Below are positions 1 to 5,552 of a stretch of 13,118 bases of DNA, piece after piece. The DNA is from an uncultured Haemophilus sp. (lineage in GTDB: Bacteria > Pseudomonadota > Gammaproteobacteria > Enterobacterales > Pasteurellaceae). The position numbers and the translations under genes were made by a program. The DNA is taken from contig CAJLFU010000052.1 of the NCBI GenBank assembly GCA_905205995.1, positions 1 through 13,118 of the forward strand. Direction: 5' to 3'. The notes below the pieces were generated by a model that saw only the letters and a list, made by a program, of their open reading frames with translations, was not told where the DNA came from and ran no database searches. Positions within the stretch are counted from its first letter, which is position 1; each line of letters opens with the position of its first letter.

Positions 1-25
1 CAGGGGATTCATTATGAGGTGCTTT

Positions 26-640
26 ATGTTTTCGACTGTGATTACTGCTGCTGTTTTATATATTGCTACAGCAGTAGATTTGTTGGTAATACTATTAATA
101 TTTTTTGCTAGAGCAAATACTAGAAAAGAATATCGAGATATTTATATCGGACAATATTTAGGTTCTGTAATTTTAATATTAGTTAGTTTATTTCTAGCTT
201 TTGTTTTGAATTATGTTCCGGAAAAATGGGTGTTGGGTTTATTAGGTTTAATACCGATTTACTTAGGTATTAAAGTTGCTATTTACGACGATTGTGAGGG
301 CGAAAAAAGAGCTAAAAAAGAATTGGATGAAAAAGGGTTGTCAAAATTAGTCGGTATTGTTGCTTTGGTTACAGTTGCTAGTTGTGGTGCAGATAATATT
401 GGACTTTTTGTTCCTTACTTTGTGACTTTAGATCTTGTCGACTTATTAGTTACTCTTCTTGTATTTTTAATATTGATTTTTGTTTTAGTATATACAGCAC
501 AAAGATTGGCTAATATTTCAGGTGTTGGTGAAATTGTAGAGAAGTTTAGTCGTTGGATAATGGCTGTTATTTATATTGGTTTAGGGTTATTTATTATTAT
601 TGAAAATAATACAATTCAAACAATAATATCAATAATATGA
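26..640 (+). CDS. cadD: CadD-type cadmium resistance transporter
   Basis: A 204-residue inner-membrane protein of the CadD family, which exports or otherwise removes Cd2+ (sometimes Zn2+) and is best known from staphylococci and streptococci. Hydrophobic segments lie at about 3-27, 41-63, 66-86, 106-130, 135-157 and 176-193. Family-type features are TAVDLL (15-20), the GLLGLIPIYLGIK stretch (71-83) and CGADN (120-124). Two starts are possible. ATG at 14 has AGGGG upstream, but ATG at 26 has GAGGT five bases upstream and gives the usual family N-terminus and length, so 26 is chosen. Base use is very AT-rich (13 G+C in bases 121-180), unlike the following 200 bases, and no uptake signal is present, which suggests transfer from a low-GC donor. 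No cadX/cadC-type regulator is visible, though the window starts just upstream. The family call is firm; the substrate is inferred. Confidence 0.88.
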   Translation: MFSTVITAAVLYIATAVDLLVILLIFFARANTRKEYRDIYIGQYLGSVILILVSLFLAFVLNYVPEKWVLGLLGLIPIYLGIKVAIYDDCEGEKRAKKELDEKGLSKLVGIVALVTVASCGADNIGLFVPYFVTLDLVDLLVTLLVFLILIFVLVYTAQRLANISGVGEIVEKFSRWIMAVIYIGLGLFIIIENNTIQTIISII

Positions 641-773
641 ATGATACGGGCATTTGAGTATCTGACAAACCTTCGGCTTGCTTCTTCAATACAAGATACA
701 ACCCTGTCCGCCCAATAAAGCCATATCCGAAAGCATCTTCATGCAGAATTAAGCCAAACCATGAATAAGTTTT
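601..773 (-). other. Unidentified open minus-strand frame, possible gene remnant
   Basis: Between cadD and the nnrS scrap I find no intact gene. One minus-strand frame stays open for about 57 codons, from 773 down to a stop near 601. Its middle part reads like a folded protein, including the stretches LHEDAFGYGFIGRTGLYLV and KKQAEGLSDTQMP (about 755-645). It has no start codon or ribosome site, runs antisense into the 3' end of cadD, and I do not recognise the family. It may be the decayed edge of a gene brought in with the neighbouring Neisseria-like DNA, or an open frame by chance. Confidence 0.2.
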
Positions 774-874
774 TCACCCACCCCATGCGGCCGTTTTTCG
801 TCGGTGCGGCGGTGCTTGCCATACTCGGCGCGTTGGTGTTTTTCATCAGCTCCGGTGCCGTCATTTTGAAATGA
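761..874 (+). pseudogene. nnrS: 5' fragment of a Neisseria-like nnrS gene
   Basis: ATG at 761 opens a 37-codon frame that begins MNKFFTHPMRPFFVGAAVLA and continues through one hydrophobic segment (about residues 12-36). This resembles the N-terminus of NnrS, a roughly 400-residue multi-pass haem/copper membrane protein of the nitric oxide response, especially the neisserial form. The frame stops at 872-874, so over 90% of the gene is missing. G+C is about 57% over 771-870, far above cadD and the Haemophilus-type genes, which fits a foreign origin. The break lies at 860-874, where the sequence becomes the complement of an ohr gene. The NnrS match is from memory of the family. A chance 37-residue membrane peptide is the alternative, but the GC contrast and motif argue against it. 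Confidence 0.55.
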
Positions 875-967
875 AACCAAATCAAAGCCGATTGAACCAT
901 CGTCCACTTGGGTACGACCATCACGTCCGCCGGTTGCTGTTGCTGATGTTTTGTAGAAAATTTTCAT
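860..967 (-). pseudogene. ohr: 5' fragment of ohr (organic hydroperoxide resistance, OsmC/Ohr family)
   Basis: On the minus strand ATG at 967-965, preceded by GAGGA, starts a frame reading MKIFYKTSATATGGRDGRTQ. This is the typical opening of Ohr, a small (~140 residue) cytoplasmic thiol peroxidase that reduces organic hydroperoxides. Similarity fades at about residue 36, where the frame enters the antisense of the nnrS scrap and then stops at 749-751. Both catalytic cysteines of Ohr lie downstream in intact proteins and are lost here, so the product cannot be an active peroxidase. Start codon, ribosome site and upstream region look intact, so only the 3' part was removed. The divergent AraC-type gene at 1098 was probably its regulator (inference from position). 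Confidence 0.7.
861..874. other. Rearrangement junction between nnrS and ohr fragments
   Basis: The switch from plus-strand nnrS-like to minus-strand ohr-like coding lies at about 860-874. The junction contains a near-perfect palindrome, TCATTT-TG-AAATGA. The exact crossover cannot be placed because bases 860-865 read acceptably in both frames. A short palindrome at the join fits microhomology-driven illegitimate recombination, but that is inference. Confidence 0.4.
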
Positions 968-1008
968 GATATTGTCCTCAATTCAATATTGGTTAAATGT
1001 TTTGGCGT

Positions 1009-1047
1009 ACTGCCGTTGAAAGTGAGTTCATTATATTGAACGGCAAT
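1009..1047. promoter_or_regulatory. Inverted-repeat operator candidate between ohr' and araC-type gene
   Basis: TACTGCCGTTGAA (1009-1021) and TTGAACGGCAATA (about 1036-1048) form an imperfect inverted repeat (11 of 13 positions pair) with about 14 bases between the arms. Between the arms sits a perfect minus-strand TATAAT (1035-1030) suited to ohr, with only a poor -35 (TAACAC, 1058-1053), as expected for an activator-dependent promoter. The right arm overlaps the proposed -35 of the regulator gene, so one protein bound here could act on both directions. Binding by the adjacent AraC-type protein is inferred. Confidence 0.4.
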
Positions 1048-1064
1048 ATGAAGTGTTATATGAT
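1036..1064 (+). promoter_or_regulatory. Candidate sigma70 promoter of the AraC-type regulator
   Basis: TTGAAC (1036-1041), a 17-base spacer and TATGAT (1059-1064) match the consensus at four and five of six positions. Transcription would start near 1071, about 27 bases before ATG 1098. That supports 1098 rather than the upstream GTG at 1053 as the translation start. Confidence 0.4.
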
Positions 1065-1097
1065 TTATCCAAATTACTTGCCTATTCCTACAAAATA

Positions 1098-1961
1098 ATG
1101 TTCTCAACTGAAACGATAGAACGCTTATTAAAAGTTATTCCACATAACGAAACCTATTCATCTCCAATTAAAGGCTTGGTGATTCGCCATGCCGATCAGC
1201 CGTTTTGCTACGAGGGTATTATTCAAGAACCGAGCATTTGCATCGTGTTAAGTGGGGAACGTGAAATACAACTAGGCGAACAATGCTACCGTTTTGACAA
1301 TCAACACTTTATGTTCTGCCCTGTCAATGTGCCGATGCGCGGCGAAATTAAATATGCCGAGCCGAAAAAGCCGTTTTTAGTGATGTCGATGAAAATTGAT
1401 ATTGAGAGCGTTAGCAAGATTTTATTAGCAAATCCAAACCTTGCAGATGCTCTTCAACCGGGCGACGAAGGTTTTGCACAATGGCATTTGGATGAATCTC
1501 TCAAAAATGCTGTTGAACGCTTATTATTCTTGCACGAAAATCCAAAAGATATTGGGTTTCTTGCACCGCTTATCCAACAAGAAATATATTATCGACTCCT
1601 TACAGGCGAACAAGGTGGCAAATTTAAAGCCATGGTAAGCAATGGATCTCACACCAAAAAAATCGCCCAAGCCACTTACTATCTGCAACAACATTTTAGT
1701 GAAACCATCACCGTGGAAACCTTGGCAAATTTAAGTGGTATGTCATTATCTGGCTTTCATAGCCATTTCAAGAAGATAACCAGCCTTTCACCGCTGCAAT
1801 ATCAAAAATCCTTACGTTTGATGGAAGCCAGACGCCTAATTGCTCAAGAAGGAAGAGCTATAACCGAAACCGCTTACCAAGTCGGCTACGAGTCACCTAG
1901 CCAATTCAGCCGTGAATACAAACGGTATTTCGGGCATGCGCCCAAGGGGGATATTAAATAG
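1098..1961 (+). CDS. AraC/XylS-family transcriptional regulator (AraC_N type)
   Basis: A 287-residue cytoplasmic DNA-binding protein. Residues about 20-165 resemble the AraC_N effector domain (YqhC-like group), with PSICIVLSGEREIQLG (45-60) and a FMFCPVNVPMRG stretch (71-82). The C-terminal part is a double helix-turn-helix: first unit about 186-228 (VETLANLSGMSLSGFHSHFK), second about 240-282, with the family signature AYQVGYESPSQFSREYKRYFG at 259-279. Start ATG 1098 is preferred over GTG 1053 because domain length fits and a promoter lies between them; the ribosome site is weak. The gene diverges from the truncated ohr gene, so its original target was probably that peroxidase. With ohr broken it may now be an orphan or act elsewhere. 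The effector is unknown. The family call is secure; the target is inference. Confidence 0.88.
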   Translation: MFSTETIERLLKVIPHNETYSSPIKGLVIRHADQPFCYEGIIQEPSICIVLSGEREIQLGEQCYRFDNQHFMFCPVNVPMRGEIKYAEPKKPFLVMSMKIDIESVSKILLANPNLADALQPGDEGFAQWHLDESLKNAVERLLFLHENPKDIGFLAPLIQQEIYYRLLTGEQGGKFKAMVSNGSHTKKIAQATYYLQQHFSETITVETLANLSGMSLSGFHSHFKKITSLSPLQYQKSLRLMEARRLIAQEGRAITETAYQVGYESPSQFSREYKRYFGHAPKGDIK

Positions 1962-2001
1962 ATGGGGCTTAAAGATAGGTTTAAAAACACCTAAAAATTT
2001 G

Positions 2002-2010
2002 ACCGCACTT
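2002..2010 (-). repeat. DNA uptake signal sequence (single)
   Basis: ACCGCACTT, the complement of the Haemophilus uptake 9-mer, lies 40 bases after the AraC-type gene. It is the first uptake signal in the window; none occurs in bases 1-2001. Confidence 0.85.
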
Positions 2011-2020
2011 TATGATGAAA

Positions 2021-2055
2021 AAAATCTGAAACGTTAATTTCAGACGTTTTTTATT
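2021..2055 (+). terminator. Intrinsic terminator after the AraC-type gene
   Basis: TCTGAAA (2025-2031) pairs with TTTCAGA (2038-2044) across a six-base loop, preceded by an A-run and followed by CG and a T-run (2047-2052). Allowing a small CG bulge, the A and T runs extend the stem, so it could act on both strands. Confidence 0.6.
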
Positions 2056-2142
2056 TAACCAAGATTTTGTGAAAAACATTAAAAATGAGATAATTCTCAA
2101 ACCTTTTAAGAGGCTTTATTGATAAAAATATTTGGAGAAAGC

Positions 2143-2679
2143 ATGGAACATAAACTTGAGGATATCATTGCGATTTTTAATCAATGTTTTGAAGAAGAAT
2201 ATAATACGCGATTGGTTAAAGGAGGGGATGAGCCGATTTACATTCCTGCAAATGATGAGGTGCCTTATAACGCCATTTACTTTGCGAGAGGCTTTTATAG
2301 CAGTGCATTACATGAAATTGCCCATTGGTTGGTGGCGGGGAAAGAGCGTCGTAAATTAGAAGATTTTGGCTATTGGTATGAGCCGGATGGTCGTTCTGAA
2401 GAACGTCAGCGTGATTTTGAAAAGGTTGAAGTGAAACCTCAAGCGTTGGAATGGATTTTAGCGACTGCGGCGGGGTTTCGTTATTTTGCCAGTGCGGATA
2501 ATTTGAATGGCAATCCAGGAGATACGCAACCATTTAAGCAAGCGGTGTATGAGCAAGTGAAAACCTATGCAGAAAAAGGCTTACCAAAACGTGCCGAAAC
2601 CTTGCGTCATGCATTGGCTCAATTTTATGGTACAGAAGATCGAATTGATTTAGCGAAATTTGATGTTACTCGCATCTAA
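2143..2679 (+). CDS. epmC: Elongation factor P hydroxylase EpmC
   Basis: EpmC (YfcM) hydroxylates the beta-lysyl-lysine that EpmA and EpmB place on elongation factor P, the factor that rescues ribosomes stalled at proline runs. The product is 178 residues, close to the ~180 of the E. coli protein. The putative metal-binding HExxH motif is H57-E58-I-A-H61, inside SSALHEIAHWLVAGKERR, and the conserved FGYWYEPDGRSEERQ stretch follows at 75-89. A longer reading from TTG 2119 is possible, but ATG 2143 has GGAG six to nine bases upstream and gives the family length. The gene stands alone, between the terminator at 2021-2055 and the hairpin at 2725-2755, just before prfA. The efp, epmA and epmB genes are not in this window. 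Confidence 0.88.
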   Translation: MEHKLEDIIAIFNQCFEEEYNTRLVKGGDEPIYIPANDEVPYNAIYFARGFYSSALHEIAHWLVAGKERRKLEDFGYWYEPDGRSEERQRDFEKVEVKPQALEWILATAAGFRYFASADNLNGNPGDTQPFKQAVYEQVKTYAEKGLPKRAETLRHALAQFYGTEDRIDLAKFDVTRI

Positions 2680-2687
2680 AGTGCGGT
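2679..2687 (+). repeat. DNA uptake signal sequence overlapping the epmC stop
   Basis: AAGTGCGGT begins on the last base of the epmC stop codon (2677-2679). Confidence 0.85.
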
Positions 2688-2724
2688 CATTTTTAGGCAG
2701 ATTTTGCGTCTGTCAATTTTCCTT

Positions 2725-2755
2725 AAAATCGGCTAAAATAGGCCGATTTTATTTT
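2725..2755 (+). terminator. Stem-loop between epmC and prfA, likely terminator
   Basis: AAAATCGGC (2725-2733) pairs with GCCGATTTT (2742-2750) across an eight-base loop and is followed by ATTTTT. This is a good intrinsic terminator for epmC. It lies only 21 bases before the prfA start and holds two TAAAAT -10-like boxes (2724-2729, 2734-2739), so the prfA promoter may overlap it or the stem may sit in the prfA leader. Confidence 0.55.
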
Positions 2756-2776
2756 TGGCTTTAACTTTATAAAAAT

Positions 2777-3859
2777 ATGAAAGATTCTATTATTGCAAAA
2801 CTTGAAAGTTTAAAAGAACGTTATGAAGAATTAGAGGCATTGCTAGGCGATGCGTCGGTGATTTCAGATCAGGATAAATTCCGTGCGTATTCTAAAGAAT
2901 ATTCACAACTTGAAGATGTGGTGAAATGTTTTAATCGTTGGAATCAGCTTAATTCTAACATTGCTGAAGCAGAGTTGATGTTAGATGATCCTGAAATGAA
3001 AGAAATGGCAGAAATGGAAATTGAAGAATCCAAAGCCGAAATTGAAGAAGTGGAGCAACAACTTCAAATTCTTTTATTACCAAAAGATCCAAATGATGAA
3101 TATAACTGCTATTTAGAAATTCGTGCGGGTACTGGTGGTGATGAAGCGGGTATCTTTGCTGGCGATTTATTCCGTATGTACAGCCGTTATGCAGAAAGTA
3201 AACGCTGGCGTGTTGAAATGCTCAGCGCAAATGAAAGCGAGCAGGGTGGTTATAAAGAAGTCATCGTCAAAGTAAGCGGTGATGGCGTGTATGGTCAGTT
3301 AAAATTTGAATCAGGCGGCCATCGTGTACAGCGTGTACCAAAAACAGAAAGCCAAGGTCGTATTCATACCTCCGCTTGTACCGTTGCGGTTATGCCAGAG
3401 TTACCTGAATCTGAAATGCCGGAAATCAATCCAGCAGATTTACGTATTGATACCTATCGTTCATCTGGTGCAGGTGGTCAGCACGTTAATACAACAGACT
3501 CTGCGGTACGTATTACCCACATTCCAACAGGTATTGTGGTGGAATGTCAGGATGAGCGTTCACAACATAAAAATAAAGCTAAAGCGATGTCTGTATTGGC
3601 TTCACGTATTGTGCAAGCCGAGCAAGAGCGTCAAGCAGCAGAGCAAGCGGATACCCGCCGTAACTTATTAGGTTCAGGCGACCGTTCCGATAAAATTCGT
3701 ACTTATAACTACCCACAAGGTCGTGTAACAGATCACCGTATCAACTTAACGCTCTATCGCTTAGATGAAGTGATGAACGGCAAAATTGACGAACTTATTC
3801 AACCGATTATTACTGAATATCAAGCAGATCAATTAGCGGCGCTATCTGAGAGTAATTAA
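2777..3859 (+). CDS. prfA: Peptide chain release factor 1
   Basis: RF1 reads UAA and UAG stop codons in the ribosomal A site and triggers release of the finished peptide. The 360-residue length is that of the E. coli protein. The stop-codon tripeptide of the PxT type is PKT at 188-190. The catalytic loop SSGAGGQHVNTTDSAVR carries GGQ at 233-235, with Gln235 the residue methylated by PrmC. The N-terminal ~100 residues form the acidic, helical domain 1. ATG 2777 has no strong ribosome site but matches the family N-terminus. The stop codon overlaps the prmC start by one base (TAATG), so the factor and its modifying enzyme are coupled. This is the first gene of a prfA-prmC-sirB1-kdsA unit. Confidence 0.97.
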   Translation: MKDSIIAKLESLKERYEELEALLGDASVISDQDKFRAYSKEYSQLEDVVKCFNRWNQLNSNIAEAELMLDDPEMKEMAEMEIEESKAEIEEVEQQLQILLLPKDPNDEYNCYLEIRAGTGGDEAGIFAGDLFRMYSRYAESKRWRVEMLSANESEQGGYKEVIVKVSGDGVYGQLKFESGGHRVQRVPKTESQGRIHTSACTVAVMPELPESEMPEINPADLRIDTYRSSGAGGQHVNTTDSAVRITHIPTGIVVECQDERSQHKNKAKAMSVLASRIVQAEQERQAAEQADTRRNLLGSGDRSDKIRTYNYPQGRVTDHRINLTLYRLDEVMNGKIDELIQPIITEYQADQLAALSESN

Positions 3860-4737
3860 TGACCTATCAACAATGGCTTGCCGATGCTGCGCAAGCCTTA
3901 AATCAGGTAAATCCGACAGAGAATGGCAAAGTTGATGCGTTAGTGCTATTGCAACACGCAACGGGCAAATCGAGAACGCAAATTTTAGCTTTCGATGAAA
4001 CGGAAATTGATGAAAAAGTGCGGTTAAAATTGACCGCACTTTTAGATCGTCGTTTAAAAGGCGAACCCATCGCTTATATCCTTGGTGAAAAAGAATTTTG
4101 GTCCTTGCCTTTAAATGTGTCTGAAGGAACATTAATCCCTCGTCCCGATACTGAAATTCTCGTAGAAAAAGCATTACAAATTGCGTTAGAAAAACTGGAA
4201 GAAAATCCACCGCACTTTCGTATTCTTGATCTTGGCACTGGCACCGGCGCCATTGCGTTGGCGTTGGCTTCTGAGCTTTCTCCTGTTTGTCAAAAAAAGC
4301 ATATTCAATTGGATGTCATCGGTGTGGATTTAATGCCTGAAGTCGTCAAATTAGCGCAATCCAATGCAGAAAAAAATCAGCTCAAGGTGCAATTTTTACA
4401 GAGTCGTTGGTTTGAACATGTTGAAGGGCAGTTTGATATTATCGTTAGTAATCCGCCTTATATTGATGAAACCGATGAGCATCTTTTCCAAGGTGATGTG
4501 CGTTTCGAGCCTCGTTCGGCGTTGGTGGCGGGTGAAAACGGTTTAGCTGATTTACGTCATCTTATTGAGTATGCGCCAGTACATTTAAATGATGATGGTT
4601 ATTTATTGTTAGAGCACGGCTGGAAACAGGGCGAAGAAGTGCGGTCAATTTTCTGGCAAAATCATTGGCAAGGGGTTGCAACCATACGGGATTATGGCGA
4701 CAATGAGCGCGTAACGTTGGGATATTGGAAGCGGTAA
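3859..4737 (+). CDS. prmC: Release factor N5-glutamine methyltransferase PrmC (HemK)
   Basis: PrmC transfers a methyl group from SAM to the GGQ glutamine of RF1 and RF2, which raises release efficiency. The 292-residue protein has an N-terminal helical domain (about 1-80), a GEPIAYILGEKEFW linker (68-81), SAM motif I DLGTGTGAIAL (124-134) and the glutamine-binding NPPY motif (198-201). The start overlaps the prfA stop and its own stop overlaps the sirB1 start. Four exact uptake signals lie inside the gene: an inverted pair at 4016-4041 and singles at 4209 and 4637. This is unusually dense for coding DNA, and all are absorbed in frame. Confidence 0.96.
   Translation: MTYQQWLADAAQALNQVNPTENGKVDALVLLQHATGKSRTQILAFDETEIDEKVRLKLTALLDRRLKGEPIAYILGEKEFWSLPLNVSEGTLIPRPDTEILVEKALQIALEKLEENPPHFRILDLGTGTGAIALALASELSPVCQKKHIQLDVIGVDLMPEVVKLAQSNAEKNQLKVQFLQSRWFEHVEGQFDIIVSNPPYIDETDEHLFQGDVRFEPRSALVAGENGLADLRHLIEYAPVHLNDDGYLLLEHGWKQGEEVRSIFWQNHWQGVATIRDYGDNERVTLGYWKR
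4014..4043. repeat. Inverted pair of uptake signals inside prmC
   Basis: AAGTGCGGT (4016-4024) and ACCGCACTT (4033-4041) face each other and, with flanking A/T pairs, form an 11-bp stem with an 8-base gap. They encode K53-V-R-L and T59-A-L of PrmC. Paired uptake signals usually lie downstream of genes as terminators, so the coding position is unusual. Confidence 0.85.
4209..4217 (-). repeat. Uptake signal inside prmC
   Basis: ACCGCACTT is read through codons for P117-P-H-F120. Confidence 0.85.
4637..4645 (+). repeat. Uptake signal inside prmC
   Basis: AAGTGCGGT is read through codons for E260-V-R-S263, near the 3' end of the gene. Confidence 0.85.
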
Positions 4738-5540
4738 TGAAATACGATCAAAAAGCCTTATATGCTGAACTGACTCATTTTTATCTGAGCATTTGTGAGA
4801 AAGAGCAACTTGATGAGCCTCGTATAAGAGGGCTCGTTGGAAGCTTAGTGCGTAAAGCTCGCCAAGCTATTCCAGAAGAATGGGATGATAAAGCTAAGAT
4901 TCATCAATTATTGCAGATCTTTTATGGCGATTGGGGTTTTCATTGCGACGCGGATAATTATTTCTATGCCCGTAATTTATACCTTCCGTATATTTTAGAA
5001 GAACGTGAAGGCATGCCGGTGAGTCTTGGTGCCTTAATCCTTTATTTAGCTGCAAGTTTAAAATTGCCGATTTATCCCGTGAATTTCCCGACTCAACTGA
5101 TTTTACGTGCAGAAGTAGATGGTGAAGTGGCCTTTATTGATCCCTGGAGTGGAAAATATATTTCAGTGGATGAATTGAAAAAACTCTATGAAGGTGCCTT
5201 TGGTTTTGGCGCTCAAATTCAACCTGAGGATTTAGCCCGAGCAGATATTCCGATGCTGACCGCACGTTTCCGTCAGCTCGCCAAGAATGCCTTAATTCGT
5301 GAAGAACAAAACGATTTGGCTTTTAATTATATCCAATTCTTGTTAGCGGGAAGAAAAGATCCTTACGATATTCGCGATCGTGGCTTAGTGTTGGCGCAAA
5401 TGGGCGCTTATCCTTCTGCCATTGAGGATTTGGAATATTTTGTGGATCAATGTCCAAATGATCCCACTTCTTCTCTGTTAAAAACTCAACTTTTAGAACT
5501 AAAAGGCGAAGCATTGAAAGATGCCAATGCCATCCATTAA
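4737..5540 (+). CDS. sirB1: SirB1-family transglutaminase-like/TPR protein
   Basis: A 267-residue soluble protein of the SirB1 (YchA, UPF0162) family. The N-terminal ~160 residues resemble the Transglut_core2 fold, with the conserved REGMPVSLGALILYLA (90-105), PVNFPTQLILRA (114-125) and FIDPWSGKYIS (133-143). The C-terminal part (about 180-260) is TPR-like, including LAFNYIQFLLAG and a GLVLAQMGAYPSAIEDLEYF repeat (216-235). Biochemical activity is not established for the family; I see no obvious complete Cys-His-Asp triad. ATG 4737 overlaps the prmC stop (TAATG); a TTG at 4725 would add four residues but is not needed. E. coli has sirB2 between prmC and this gene; it is absent here. kdsA follows after 12 bases. 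Confidence 0.88.
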   Translation: MKYDQKALYAELTHFYLSICEKEQLDEPRIRGLVGSLVRKARQAIPEEWDDKAKIHQLLQIFYGDWGFHCDADNYFYARNLYLPYILEEREGMPVSLGALILYLAASLKLPIYPVNFPTQLILRAEVDGEVAFIDPWSGKYISVDELKKLYEGAFGFGAQIQPEDLARADIPMLTARFRQLAKNALIREEQNDLAFNYIQFLLAGRKDPYDIRDRGLVLAQMGAYPSAIEDLEYFVDQCPNDPTSSLLKTQLLELKGEALKDANAIH

Positions 5541-5552
5541 AAAGGAAATATT
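5541..5552 (+). promoter_or_regulatory. Ribosome binding site of kdsA
   Basis: AAAGGA fills the 12-base gap between the sirB1 stop and the kdsA ATG. It is the strongest Shine-Dalgarno match in the prfA-kdsA unit, so kdsA is probably initiated independently rather than by coupling. Confidence 0.6.

Noticed and set aside
739..967. Two overlapping minus-strand open frames of 61 and 72 codons as intact genes
   Set aside because: Their second halves are antisense to the nnrS scrap; only the first ~36 codons of the 967-start frame are genuine ohr coding sequence.
1053..1097. Upstream GTG start for the AraC-type regulator
   Set aside because: It lies before the likely transcription start (~1071), has no ribosome site and adds 15 residues not typical of the family.
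2025..2046. TTCAGACG in the araC terminator as a neisserial uptake sequence (DUS)
   Set aside because: Only 8 of the 10 core bases match and the sequence is explained by the stem and the T-run of an ordinary terminator.
2965..2990. PKT instead of E. coli PAT in the RF1 stop-codon motif as a sign of altered stop reading (motif itself at 3338-3346)
   Set aside because: The middle residue of the PxT motif varies among RF1 proteins; Pro and Thr are kept.
3842..4210. 122-codon minus-strand open frame across prfA/prmC
   Set aside because: It is a shadow of prmC, with no start signal and no family resemblance.
5246..5254. ACCGCACGT in sirB1 and AGTGCGGT near 7347 as uptake signals
   Set aside because: Each matches 8 of 9 core bases; the core is strict for uptake, so they were not counted.
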